Positions 46,754 through 57,150 of a stretch of 64,000 nucleotides of DNA are shown piece after piece (position 1 is the stretch's first letter; each line of letters starts with the position of its first letter). This stretch comes from Castor canadensis. Lineage: Eukaryota; Chordata; Mammalia; Rodentia; Castoridae. Position numbers and translations under genes: made by a program. The notes under the pieces are model-generated. The model searched no databases. It worked only from the letters and a program-made list of their open reading frames with translations, and was not told the DNA's origin. The DNA lies in the NCBI RefSeq assembly GCF_047511655.1, contig NC_133401.1, positions 13,362,001 to 13,426,000 on the forward strand. The letters run 5' to 3'.

Positions 46754-46762
46754 TTTTGCAAC
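46754..46762 (+). promoter_or_regulatory. C/EBP-like site
   Basis: TTTTGCAAC resembles the C/EBP consensus, in the proximal CYP2A promoter. Suggestive only. Confidence 0.35.
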
Positions 46763-46823
46763 CAAAGCTGGATAAAAAGTGAAAGTTATAGTTGGGAGGA
46801 GGAATCAGACAGTTACATCATTT

Positions 46824-46836
46824 GGATCAAAGGTCA
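46824..46836 (+). promoter_or_regulatory. DR1 / HNF4alpha-type site
   Basis: GGATCAAAGGTCA is two nuclear-receptor half-sites spaced by one base, about 20 bp upstream of the TATA box. HNF4alpha control of liver CYP2A promoters is established; occupancy here is inferred. Confidence 0.65.
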
Positions 46837-46854
46837 TCTTTCTAGCCTAGAGAG

Positions 46855-46860
46855 TATAAA
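46855..46860 (+). promoter_or_regulatory. TATA box of CYP2A gene
   Basis: TATAAA 50 bp before the ATG predicts transcription starting near 46885 and a 5'UTR of about 25 bases, typical of CYP2A genes. Confidence 0.8.
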
Positions 46861-46909
46861 GGCAAACCATCTCAGCCATCACCATCATCCTGTCACTCTC
46901 ACTGCCACC

Positions 46910-47089
46910 ATGCTGGCCTCAGGGCTGCTTCTTGTGGCAGTGCTGACCTGCCTGAGTGTCATGGTGTTGAAGTCTGTCTGGCAGCAGAAGAAGCTCCAAG
47001 GGAAGCTGCCTCCTGGACCAATTCCACTGCCCTTCATCGGGAACTACCTGCAGCTGAGCACAGAGCATATATACAACTCCATCAGGAAG
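46910..47089 (+). CDS. CYP2A: CYP2A exon 1 (residues 1-60)
   Basis: The ATG is in a good context (gccaccATG) after a TATA box. It encodes the signal anchor, the basic stop-transfer WQQKK, and the proline hinge LPPGPIPLPFIGN. It ends in phase 0 at AAG, with donor gttgtc at 47090, which matches the consensus poorly beyond GT. The open frame runs on for 9 codons into the intron, which is not coding. Confidence 0.95.
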
Positions 47090-47347
47090 GTTGTCACTGG
47101 GCTGGGAGATGGGTAAAATGTGGCAGGCATGGAAGGCTGCCTACATTGCTTCTTTGTGACACACAACTGGGTATGTAAGATAGGGGGATTTTGAAAGTTT
47201 AGAAGCCAGGTCCTAGGCATGCAAAATCAGAGCTTGGGATGTTCAGCCTCTTGACTACTACATCCAGGGAGAAACACATTCCATCATTTCTGGGCACTGA
47301 GCCAGTATAGGAAGTAATTCCTCTTACTGCTCTTTCCACTCCATCAG

Positions 47348-47510
47348 ATGAGCAAGCGCTATGGACCTGTGTTCACCATCCACCTGGGACATCGGCCAGT
47401 CGTAGTGCTGTGTGGACATGATGCAATAAAGGAAGCTCTGGTGGACCAGGCTGAGGAATTCAGTGGGCGAGGCAAGCAGGCCACGTTTGACTGGCTCTTC
47501 AAAGGCTATG
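47348..47510 (+). CDS. CYP2A: CYP2A exon 2 (residues 61-115)
   Basis: Acceptor catcag at 47342-47347, donor gtgaga at 47511. 163 bp, the standard CYP2 exon 2 length, ending with one base of a Gly codon. It carries [15 protein letters not shown] and the substrate-site residues Phe107 and Phe111. Confidence 0.97.
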
Positions 47511-47700
47511 GTGAGAAGGATACCATGTGGGAAATGTGGCCAAGAAGATGTGGTGGCTTCAGACACCACAGCCTTCCGCCTGACTCATCTGCCCATTCAA
47601 GGGTTGCAGAGTCCTTTTCTGGTCTTCTCTCCATGTCCCTGTTCAGTGTTCCCTCTCTGTATGTCCATCTCTCACCTGTCTTAGAATTTCTGTGCCAAAT

Positions 47701-47758
<58 letters not shown>

Positions 47759-48692
47759 TGTGTGTGTCTCCTCATCTCTCCCTCCCTTCTCTTTCTCCCT
47801 CCCTTTCTCTCTCTTTTCTCTCCCTCTCTGTGTCCTTCTCTCTCCCTCCCTCCCTCTTCTTTCTTCCTCCCTCGCTTTCTCTCCCTCTCTCTCTTCTTTC
47901 TCTTCTCTTTCTCCCCCCTGACTCTCTTTCTTCTCTCTCCCTCTCTCTGTCCTTCTCTGTCTCTCTACCTCTCTCTCCCTATCTCTCCCACACACACCAC
48001 CATCTTCCTGTTCTCTGTCACTATATTCCTCGTCTTTCTCTGATCTCTCTGTTCTTACAGCCGATTGGAATGCCTATTTAGAATCCTCCTCGTATAACTT
48101 TATCTGATCTTTTGTCCTGTGTCATCTTCAGCATCTGTGTTTCCCCATGATTCTTTTTCTCTACTCCCTCCTTTTCTTCTTCCTCTGTGAAAATGTCACA
48201 CAATATCTTCTTCAATGTTCCCATGCCTCCATCTCTTGGTAACAGACTGTCATTCTTTCCAGACCCTCTCTGTCTATTTTTCTCTTTCCTCCAGATTGGT
48301 CCAGAATACATCAAAATTTTTATATCCACCTTGAGGTCTATACATCTCAATTCCCTTCCCTGCACCCCTCTCACTCCAACCCTCCTTCCCTCCATTTGAT
48401 TTCTCCATGTCTCTTTGTTTATTTGTCCTGTCTTGCTTCTCTACCTCTCTTCTCCTGCTTGGCTTCTTCCTACTCCTCTCTTCTTCATTATGCATGTCTC
48501 TGACATCAAATCTGAATTAGAATCTCTCCCAAGTTCTCCTGCTCTCTGGTTCTCCACACTGGCTCTTCACCAAGCTTTTCACTGCTCCCTCCCTCTCCAT
48601 GCAAAGCCCTACTTCTCTGGAGCCTCTCAGGGGTGGTTTGTTGCCCATCCCTGCTGCTCTCCAAGCTCTCCCTGCCCCTATGCTCACTGCAG
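47511..48692 (+). other. CYP2A intron 2 with long pyrimidine tract
   Basis: Bounded by gtgaga and ctgcag. It contains (CT)n at 47702-47740, (TG)n at 47741-47767, and a CT-rich stretch to about 48060 almost free of purines. Confidence 0.9.
47702..47995. repeat. (CT)n(TG)n microsatellite and homopyrimidine tract
   Basis: About 20 CT units, about 13 TG units, then 230 bp of imperfect CT/CCT repeats. Ser/Leu-rich translations of this strand are artefacts of the repeat. Confidence 0.95.
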
Positions 48693-48842
48693 GTGTGGTG
48701 TTCAGCAACGGAGAGCGTGCCAAGCAACTCAGACGCTTTGCCATCACCACGCTGCGGGACTTCGGCATGGGCAAGCGTGGCATAGAGGAGTGTATCAAGG
48801 AGGAGGCCAGCTTCCTCGTCCAAGCTTTGAGGGACACACATG
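48693..48842 (+). CDS. CYP2A: CYP2A exon 3 (residues 115-165)
   Basis: Acceptor ctgcag, donor gtgagt. 150 bp. Encodes [15 protein letters not shown] with Phe118, and the C-helix Arg residues (QLRRF) that in P450s contact haem and reductase. An unusual Cys replaces the Arg of relatives in GIEECIKEE. Confidence 0.97.
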
Positions 48843-49051
48843 GTGAGTAGGGGATACCGGAATACACGGGAAGGAGAATTAGAAAAATCACATGGGGAGG
48901 ACCTGCATGTTGTAGCACAGCAGGGATCTGGTCTGGTAGTTCAGCACATCACTGCAGAGTCCTCCTCAAATGTTCAGACTGGCAGCGCACAGTCCAGTTG
49001 ATCCTCTCTTCCTCAATCCCCTTCTCCTTCTTACCTGGTCCCACCTCACAG

Positions 49052-49212
49052 GCACCTGCATAGACCCCACCTTCTTCATGAGCCGAACAGTCTCCAATGT
49101 CATTAGCTCCATTGTCTTTGGGGACCGCTTCGACTATGAGGACAAAGAGTTCCTGCCGCTGTTGGATATGATACGGCAAAGCTTCCAGTTCATAGCTACC
49201 GCCACTGGGCAG
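49052..49212 (+). CDS. CYP2A: CYP2A exon 4 (residues 165-218)
   Basis: Acceptor tcacag, donor gtaacc. 161 bp, phase 0 end. Contains the CYP2-typical SRTVSNVISSIVFGDRFDY segment. Confidence 0.97.
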
Positions 49213-50305
49213 GTAACCTTTTTAGGCGAGGGCTTCCCAACACTTTAGGCAAAGGTGTGGACTGCAACCTGGTATGGCCAACGGTGCCCAAAACTAACCA
49301 TCCTCCTCCAAACATAGTCCCCTCAAAACCACCTGAACAGGGTCATCAGAACCCAGGACAGGTGCCCAATATGCAGTCTCCATAGCACCTGATTATATCA
49401 GCACACAGCACCCAGAACACAGCACACAGGCAAGACTCATGCCCTCCACTCAGCTCTACCACCTGGGTAGGTATTTTCATCCCAATTTACCCTAGTCTCT
49501 AACAGATGCTGTCTACTTAACCCTTCTGAATATCTTAAGCTCTGGACAAGTGACCACCTGAGTCCCCTCTTAAACACCTGAACAGCTGGTACTACAAAAT
49601 CCAGCCTACCTCAACCATCTGACACCCCCCCCGTCTCAAACCATCCCACTGAAATATCTAGACAAGTACCCACCACTCCTACTTAATGAGTGAACACCTG
49701 CACAGGAATTCTGACAAATAAAAATCTGGGCTGATTGTCCTTGAGCACCCAAACAGTGTCCTACAACAAACCTTACAGTGAGTGGTAACACTATGCAGTC
49801 CACTTGAATACCCAAACCTCTGAGCCCATATCTCCCTGACTTTAACACCTGAAACCCAACAATGCTTAATTCCTGAACATGTATACATCACTCCACAATC
49901 CAAATCCCATAAGTGTGTGGATAGTTGTGTCCAACCCAACCCAAACATTCTGAAAGCCTAAACACCTAGATAAGTTATCTCTCCATAACAGCCCACTTGA
50001 GTAGCTTAATACCCAGATGTTTTCCTACCCAACCTCACTTGAATATGTAAACAACTCGATTTGTGCTTCTATTCATCCTCACCCAAAAACTCTGGAAACT
50101 GCATGCATTTCCCAGTCCATCTCACCTGAATTTTTGGACAATAGCCCTCACACATAACATGCATGAAAACATAAATATATCTTCCCTTCCAGCAACAATT
50201 AAATACCTAAAAACCTGGACAGGTGCCTTGAAGCCTTTTCCCTGATACAGGTCCCACACACCTTTGGGTTCTGAACATCTTTCCATCTTCTCTCCCCACT
50301 CCCAG

Positions 50306-50482
50306 CTCTATGAGATGTTCTATTCAGTGATGGATCACCTGCGAGGATCTCAGCAATAGGCCTTTAAGGACCTAGAGGGGCTGGAGAAATTCGTAACTAA
50401 GAAGGTGGAGCAGAACCAACACACCCTGGATCCCAATTCCCCGCGGGACTTCATTGACTCCTTTCTCATCCGCATGCAGGAG
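50306..50482 (+). CDS. CYP2A: CYP2A exon 5 (residues 219-277) with TAG at codon 236
   Basis: Acceptor cccag, donor gtgcac. 177 bp. The frame reads LRGSQQ then TAG (50357-50359) then AFKDLEGLEKF; relatives have Gln (CAG) there, so one C-to-T change explains the stop. Downstream the frame and the LDPNSPRDFIDSFLIRMQE stretch are fully conserved. Confidence 0.95.
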
Positions 50483-51746
50483 GTGCACCCAGCAGCCATG
50501 ATGGGAAGGTCTAAATCCAGGCAGTGGCAAATCAGTCAGGATGAGGGGGCAAGAACAGAGGCCATTCATATTAGCTTCCCTCAAAATAGTCCTCATAATC
50601 TCAATCACAATTAACATCACTGCTCCATTTTGAATCTTTATTTGCAAGGAGGACATGAGCAAGCAAACCATGGTAACAACCAACTCTCCAGCACTACTAT
50701 GTGCTGGGCATTATTTTATTTATTTTTCTATTTTGGCTGTACTTGAATGTGAAGTCAGGTCTTCATACTTGCTTGGCAGGTACTCTACCACTTGAGCCAC
50801 ACACCAAGCCATTTTTGTTCTACTTATTTCTTGAATATAGTCTTGTAGATTTGCCTGGGTCCAGCCTCAGACCATGAACCTAACATATCTAAAATCACAG
50901 GTGTGAACCACCATGTCTGGCATATTTGTTGACACCAGGTCTCACTAACTTTTTTCTGGGCTTTCCTCATTCCCCAATCCTCCTGATCTCCACCTCTGGA
51001 GTGGCTGAGTTTACAGGCATGAGCCACCCCTCCCAGCCTACCAGGGATTATTTTAAGTATTTGATGGTATTCACCTATGTAGCACTGTTGTGATCTCAAT
51101 TTTACAAATGAGGAATGTGCAAACCAAGAGCATAAGCTTCTTGCCTGATGAAACACTGGGGTTCAAACCTGATCTATCTGGTTCTGGCCACCATGTTATC
51201 CAACCTTGACTACTCTGGTTATGGGATACACCTGGCTATCCAGTGTGACAATGGAGGATCATCCTCACTTTCATGTTCCATATGTGAGAAACAAGAAGGG
51301 GATTTATGGAGTCCTAAGTTGAAAGAATCAAGGGAAGGAAGTCTTTCATAGAAAGCTTTAATTTGGAGAAGGAGTAGAGTGCTGTCACTTAAAATTCAGT
51401 GTCTGCATCACAGAAAGTCTGTTTCTAACTTTCTGGCCACTCTGACTCCACCTTTCTTCCTCACAGTCTCTATCTCTTTTGATATTTTCCTACCATTTCA
51501 AAAGTGACACTTAAGTTGATAACTAAAGGACAGATAGTCAGCCATGCAAATAATCTGAGAAAAGCATTCAGGGCAATACCAGCAATCTGAGTAAAGCCCT
51601 GAGAACTGGAGAGAGCCTGGCAGATCTAGGATCCCTCTTCCCAACTTAGGTCTGGCCACTAAAGGAAGTGGGTCCGAGGTAATACCCCAGAAGGTTCCCC
51701 AAGAGAGTGATAAATGGACTCAGCCTGAAGGCCTCTCTCCCTGCAG
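50483..51746 (+). other. CYP2A intron 5 with SINE cluster
   Basis: gtgcac to ctgcag. The interior carries reverse-strand SINEs at 50735-51042 and otherwise unique sequence. Confidence 0.9.
50735..51042 (-). mobile_element. ID-like and B1 SINEs, reverse strand, in CYP2A intron 5
   Basis: In reverse: a B1 (51042-50930), a second B1 (50922-50815) and an ID-like unit (50808-50735). Diagnostic text includes 'gtggctcatgcctgtaaac' and 'ggtggttcacacctgtgatt'. Confidence 0.88.
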
Positions 51747-51888
51747 GAGAAGAACAACCCCAACACAGAGTTCTGTATGAAGAACCTGGTGATGACCACT
51801 CTGAACCTCTTCATTGCGGGTACAGAGACCATCAGCACGACCATGCACTATGGATTCCTGCTGCTCATGAAGTACCCAGAGGTGCAAG
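51747..51888 (+). CDS. CYP2A: CYP2A exon 6 (residues 278-325)
   Basis: Acceptor ctgcag, donor gtaagg. 142 bp. Contains Asn297 and the I-helix oxygen-activation motif AGTET with Thr305. Residue 301 is Ala, as in human CYP2A13 rather than Gly as in CYP2A6 (from memory). Confidence 0.97.
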
Positions 51889-52319
51889 GTAAGGCTGGAG
51901 GGGACAGAAAATTAAGAGGCCCAATTCCAAAGTATTGTGAGTCTGATGCATTAACCCCACCTCTTCCAGGACTCTGGAATCTCAAACAAGCCTTGCTATT
52001 CAGAGACAAGGGATATTCAGCTGATAGGCACCAGCTGAGCAGCTGTTAAAATATTGGTGAGGCCCAAAATGATTAGCAAATTACTCTTGTAAAACACAGA
52101 GGTCCCACTGCCCAGACCCCAGGCCATCCACTAACACTCCTCCCTTGCATCTCCTGTATGATTCTGGCAACACTAGGTCAACCAGATCCTGTTCCAACAA
52201 TGCCTACAGCCAATGTCTGCTGCGAATGGGCTATGTGCCTGTCAAACATGGTTCCATGTCTTGCATCCACTGTACATTTTTGGACTATCATCCTAAAAAT
52301 GTTGTTCTTCTTCCCCCAG

Positions 52320-52507
52320 CCAGGATCCATTAAGAGATTGACCAGGTGATTGGCAGGAACCAGCAGCCCAAGCTTGAGGATCGCACCAAGATGCCCTACA
52401 CTGAGGCTGTGATCCATGAGATCCACAGATTTGGAGACATAATCCCCATGAGCTTGGCTCGCAGGGTCACCAAGGACACCAAGTTTCAGGGCTTCCTCCT
52501 CCCCAAG
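52320..52507 (+). CDS. CYP2A: CYP2A exon 7 (residues 325-387) with TAA at codon 329
   Basis: Acceptor cccccag, donor gtactt. 188 bp. After ARIH the frame hits TAA (52331-52333), where relatives have Glu; GAA to TAA is one base. The rest is intact, including the K-helix ExxR in HEIHRFGD and PMSLARRV. Confidence 0.95.
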
Positions 52508-53115
52508 GTACTTCCCTGCCTAGCCTACGGGGACCTGAAACACACTCACTGGGACCTCAGCACCCTATCTCCATTACAAGCTTTCCAGCCACTTTCCTTC
52601 TTCAACCAGACTTTGTCCTTCCCACTCAGAGTCTCTGAAAATCTCCAGATTTTCTGCTTCAGAGGAATGGGCACTATGTCTTGTCTAAACGGACATAAAA
52701 TGCACTTCCCCTAGAAGTTTCTTCTTTAGGACAAGAAACTCATCTCCCCTAAGCATCATGCCTAGCCGGACATAAACCTCAAGGATCCAAACTTTCTCAT
52801 CTCAAGAAATATGAGCCTCCCAGTACTCCCAACCTCCAGTCTTGAGAGTCATGAGCAGCACTGCCCCAGAAGTCATATATCCTCTGTCCCTCTAACCTCT
52901 TGTCTAAGGAAACACAAACTTCCACATTTCCAAAACTTCCTTCTCAGAGATATTAACCTCATAGCCTCCCCCAAAGTTCCTCCCTCAGTGGATCCCCATG
53001 CCTACCATTTCTCTTCATGGAGGACTCCTTAATCCCCAAATCTATCAACTCTGTCCTTTCAGAACACTCATCCCTCAACCTTCTTTAACAAATCTCTTTT
53101 CCTCCTCTTTCCCAG

Positions 53116-53257
53116 GGAACTGATGTGTATCCAATGCTGGGCTCTGTGTTAAAAGACCCCAAATTCTTCTCCAACCCCCAAGTTTTCAACCCTCAGCATT
53201 TCCTGGATGCCAATGGGAAGTTTAAGAAGAGTGAAGCTTTTGTGCCCTTTTCCCTGG
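53116..53257 (+). CDS. CYP2A: CYP2A exon 8 (residues 388-435)
   Basis: Acceptor cccag, donor gtaagt. 142 bp. Carries the [18 protein letters not shown] meander region and the start of the haem-binding FSLG motif. Confidence 0.97.
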
Positions 53258-53787
53258 GTAAGTGACCACTGTTTGCTGCCAGGTCAGTGCTCACATCAAC
53301 AGGGACTTCTCATCCCAGCTGCCATCTGTGAGTGCAATCTAGCAGTATTCTCAAGCTTGGAAATTCCTCTTCTATCTGTCTTCCAACCAACCAGGTACAA
53401 CCCTAGTAAGTACCAAGCACCAAGTTTCTGTATCCAAGCCAAAAGATGAGAGATGAAGAAAACCAAGACTCACTGAGAGCTTTCAAGGACATACAACTAA
53501 TTATCAGACTCTCAAGACAAAAGATGTTAGCATAGCAGCCATATTTAAAATGTAGTTGGGAGGAAGGACATCTAGTCTTCCCATTGCTCTAGCCTGGCCT
53601 GGATCACCCCATTTCATGTACAAGGGAATCTGAGGCTCACAGAGGATTAGAGCCTTCCCTGAAGGTCTCTCAGGCCACAATACTGCAGCCCCTTCTCCCT
53701 TGGAGAATTCAGCTAGAGGCTCAGTAATCAAGGGAGGCAGCATTGAGAGTTGGCTTCACCTCATTCCCTCCCTCATCTCCTTTTCAG

Positions 53788-53969
53788 GAAAGCGGTACTG
53801 TTTTGGAGAAAACCTGGATAGAATGGAGCTCTTCATCTTCCTCACCAGCATAATGCAGAACTTCTGCTTCAAGTCCCCGCAGGCACCCCAGGACATCGAT
53901 GTGTCCCCCAAACATGTGGGCTTTGCCACAATCCCACAAGACTACACCATGAGCTTCCTGCCCCGCTGA
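53788..53969 (+). CDS. CYP2A: CYP2A exon 9 (residues 435-494, stop)
   Basis: Acceptor tttcag. Completes the haem loop GKRYCFG (Cys439 thiolate ligand) and the terminal ATIP-DYTMSFLPR typical of CYP2A. Stop TGA at 53967-53969. Confidence 0.97.
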
Positions 53970-54042
53970 GCCAGGGATGAACAAGGCATGGTGAGGGGAA
54001 CAGAGAGGGTGAGGAACAAGGCAAAGAGAAAGGGAAAAAATT

Positions 54043-54115
54043 AGGGAGGGGGTGGGGGCAGGGGGGAGAAATGAACCAAGCCTTGTATGCACATATGAAT
54101 AATAAAAGAAAAATG
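54043..54115 (+). mobile_element. L1 3' tail in the CYP2A 3' flank
   Basis: Only the last ~70 bases of the young L1: 'ggagggggtgggggcagggg', 'gccttgtatgcacatatgaa' and AATAATAAAAG. It starts 74 bases after the CYP2A stop, so it lies in or ends the ancestral 3'UTR and brings an AATAAA signal (54099-54105 region). Confidence 0.92.
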
Positions 54116-54124
54116 AAAAAAATA

Positions 54125-54727
54125 CTGGCTTTTATTTTTTCTATTTCCCTTTTACAAATTTTTCTATTAGTAGCTTATTTTACCTCCTTTTTTATTATAG
54201 TTTTTCTACCCTTCTCTATTCCTGATTATAGCACCCTTCTCCACAATAATTGAGCTATATTCCTGAACACTACGGCTTTGTTTACCTTAAGCCCACACAC
54301 TTCACACTCCTTCTCCCCACCTTTCTTCTTCCTTAATTCTTCCCTCACCCCCCTTATTTTTACTACCTAATTTCAACTGCTACACAAATAACTCTTTTGC
54401 TAACCTCCTAATGTGCCATATAAAAATATTAGTCCCTTTCACATATAACATGATTGGTGGAACAGATGAGGGTTTTTTACCTAGTGTACATTTGGTTTGG
54501 TTTTGAATTGGTGAATTTGTTATCACTGGGTTATACCCCCAGGCCAGGGGTGAGAAATGACACAGTCAGCTCTGCCACTACACAGTCTTGCAAGAACATA
54601 AAGAATAATTCAACTGAGAGATTTCAGGTGATTAAAACCTACAATCAATAACTTGACTTAAGATGAGCAAATCTCAATTCATACACATAAATAATATGAT
54701 AAAAGCAAAGCAACATGACACCTTAGA
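54125..54727 (+). mobile_element. L1 5'UTR end and ORF1 start
   Basis: Pyrimidine-rich 5'UTR text, then 'atgagcaaatctcaattcat' at 54663, typical of the start of L1 ORF1. It breaks off at about 54727. Confidence 0.75.
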
Positions 54728-55160
54728 AGCCAGTTGGTGTGAACATAAACTAGTGCAAACACCATGGAAATAAGTATGGAGGCTCCTCAAAAAACTAAAA
54801 ATAGTAGACTTACCTTATGAAACTGCCATACTGTTCTTAGGCATATATCTGAAGAAGTCTAAATCAATATACAAGAGAGAGACCTGCATACCCATGTTTA
54901 TTGCAGCTCTCTTCACAATGGCCAAACTGTGGAAACAACCAAGGTGCCCAACAACCAATGAATGCATAAAGAAAATCTGATATGCAGATGATCGATAGAT
55001 GAGATATCATAGATCATAGAATATTATTCATCCATAGATAAAAATGAAATTATGTCATTTTTAGGAAAATGGATGAAACTAAAGATCATACTGAATCAGA
55101 TAAACCAAGATCAACAGACCAAATATCACATTTTCTTGCTCATTTGTGGCCTCTAAACCT
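54728..55160 (+). mobile_element. L1 ORF2 C-terminus joined by internal deletion
   Basis: Starts at 'gaagccagttggtgtgaaca' and follows the ORF2 end ('gcatacccatgtttattgca', 'atggccaaactgtggaaaca') to about 55160. Together with the previous piece it is one L1 lacking about 5 kb of interior. Confidence 0.8.
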
Positions 55161-56129
55161 AATGTTTCATTTTCCATTATCTGCAGCTTGTAACGTGGGA
55201 AGCCCATGTAGGCTGCTTCTTCCTCACTGAAGTGGGCATAAAAATAACCATAGAATCACATCCTGTATTTTCACAAGAATGCTACTCAACAATTCACAGT
55301 CAGAATCAAATCACATCTACCCAGGGACATTTCTCTTTGAGAAGTTTCTAGAAACCTCAGTTCAGGAAATCTTGAATTGTGGAGTAACAAAACTGTCAGA
55401 TCCAGAACTGCTAAGTCTAAAATTCAGATCTTGAAATCTCAGATTCCTGGAACCTTAGACTCAAAATCACTGGATAACTGGTCCTGGAACTCTTGGCCTT
55501 CATGATGGTTATCAGAGGTTGCCTTGCACATATTATTAGGAATTGAATTCCAAGCACCTTCAGGGTGGCAAACTTCAGTCCTCCAAGCTCAATACTCTTT
55601 CTGAGAAAGAGACAAGAGAGGTAAGGGTTTGGAGCTAGCTCCATCTAGCAATGAGACACAGGGGAAGGGGGAGTAGTTAGTGAGTCTTTGCTTTGTAAGG
55701 AGAAAAAGAGAACAAGAATCAATTTTCAAAGTGCTCAAAATTACACCTAAAACAGAAAGCAGGAGTTCATCAATACATTACTGGGGTGCTGAGAGAAGTC
55801 ACATTCTAGCCACCAGTACACACTTCACAACATCCAAACAGGACATTCTCAGCTCTGGAGCTCTGGAAAGACTCAAACCCTCCAAGCTGGGTCCTTGAAG
55901 AAACACAGCATCCCTGAATTTGGGTCCAGGCTTTCCTGCTAACTTCTTAGGTCTTCCTGAGTCTGTCTCTGTCATCAATTTTCTCACCTGTTTCCTTCCT
56001 CACAGGAGTGATGTTAAAGTTGAAAGATGCTCACACCAACAGGGCAGCCTAGTAGCTTTCTGAAGATAATCACTGTAAATCACTAATCTGTCATCCATCA
56101 CTACTATTTGAATATTGTTTGTCCTCACA
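55161..56129. other. Unassigned intergenic sequence
   Basis: No gene or repeat recognised; short frames only. Confidence 0.55.
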
Positions 56130-56766
56130 AAAAAAATGTTAATTTTTAGCCACACATTGGGCATTGTTTCTCAAAACGAACAAAGTTCTCTTCTGAAGAT
56201 TGTATAGTCTTTCTCCAGAGACCTCTGCCAGTCTTTGTTGTGATGAGACTTTCCATAAACCACACAGCATGTTTTCTTACCCTTGACACCTTTAATGGCA
56301 TAATAACAACTGGATCATATACCACAAGCAACAAGGCAATTTACTCCACAACTTGAATGCTCTGCCAAACTCTTTTCTGGTCTAGGCCCATTCAAACTGG
56401 TAGTCATTTGTGTCACAGGCCGAAACACAATTCCTAGATAAGGAATTGTTGCACTGACACCCTAGCATGTATTATGCCCCCTTCTTTATATAAAGGGTAC
56501 AAGATGTAGTCATTTTCTTTCACTTTAATGTCCCAGCATACTTCTTACCTCTGCATCCCTAGGAACTTCACTGAAGGGGCTGATCCTTGCATCTTCATTG
56601 GAGCAGATGCATCTGATCATCTCCAGATTACTAACCACCTCTCTTTTGTCCTGCCTGGTCAGCATAATATCGTTGATATGATAGATCAGTGTGATTTCTA
56701 TAAGACATCCAGACAGTCTTGATCTTTTTGACCATAGGTTTCTGATCATTTTTTCCAATGGGAAAA
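56130..56766 (-). mobile_element. ERV-L-like pol fragment (RT to RNase H), reverse strand
   Basis: The reverse frames carry a decayed RT active-site region (HINDIML in place of the usual Y-D-D-type motif, near 56660-56680) followed by text resembling the ERV-L connection domain (PYLGIVFRP) and a later 'FEKQ' region. Stops and frameshifts occur throughout, so it is dead. Class III assignment is from family memory. Confidence 0.65.
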
Positions 56767-57150
56767 AAAGAATGCTCTCTTAGTCTATTTTCTGTTGTCA
56801 TAACAGAATATATAGGACTGAGTAACTTAACAATGATATTTTATTTAACTCACAGTTATAAGAGTTGGAAAGTCCAAGACCAGGCTGCCATATCTAACGA
56901 AAGCTTCATACTGGCTTATAGTGTGGCACAAATAAGAAAGAACTTCAGGTATGTGGAGAAAATGAAAAATATGAAGGATGGACTTACTTCATGACAACCA
57001 GCAACTAACCCAGTCTTAGAAGAAAGGTAATAATCCATCATGCAATATATACCCCATGACTCAAATGCCTCCATCTCCAATACCACTGCATAGAGGAATG
57101 AAGATTGCAACATGTGAACTTTTGAAGAACACACTCAAACCACAGCAAAT
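56767..57150 (-). mobile_element. MaLR (MST/MLT-like) solo LTR, reverse strand
   Basis: Forward text begins 'ctcttagtctattttctgtt' and 'aacagaatatataggactga' and ends 'cctccatctccaatacc', the reverse-strand order of MaLR LTRs. It appears to be inserted in the ERV-L-like pol region. Confidence 0.6.

Larger units (their letters stand above)
46910..53969 (+). pseudogene. CYP2A: CYP2A-subfamily cytochrome P450, nine exons, two nonsense codons
   Basis: CYP2A enzymes are ER-membrane monooxygenases of liver and nasal mucosa that oxidise coumarin, nicotine-type compounds and steroids using electrons from NADPH-P450 reductase. The exons total 1485 bp (180, 163, 150, 161, 177, 142, 188, 142, 182), giving 494 codons, exactly the CYP2A length. 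Seen: hydrophobic N-terminal anchor (residues 1-21), PPGP hinge (34-37), Phe107, Phe111 and Phe118, Asn297, I-helix AGTET (301-305), K-helix ExxR (EIHR), and haem motif FSLGKRYCFG with Cys439. All eight introns are GT-AG. Two in-frame stops, TAG at 50357-50359 (codon 236, CAG in relatives) and TAA at 52331-52333 (codon 329, Glu in relatives), would remove the haem domain. No frameshift exists. It is a young pseudogene or null allele unless both stops are sequencing errors. Confidence 0.95.

Noticed and set aside
46910..47116. 68-codon frame as the full first CYP2A coding piece
   Set aside because: It reads through the exon 1 donor at 47090. CYP2 exon 1 is 180 bp and the following exons fit phase 0.
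47506..48081. Arg/Glu-rich and Ser/Leu-rich frames in CYP2A intron 2
   Set aside because: They are translations of the CT/TG-rich intronic tract.
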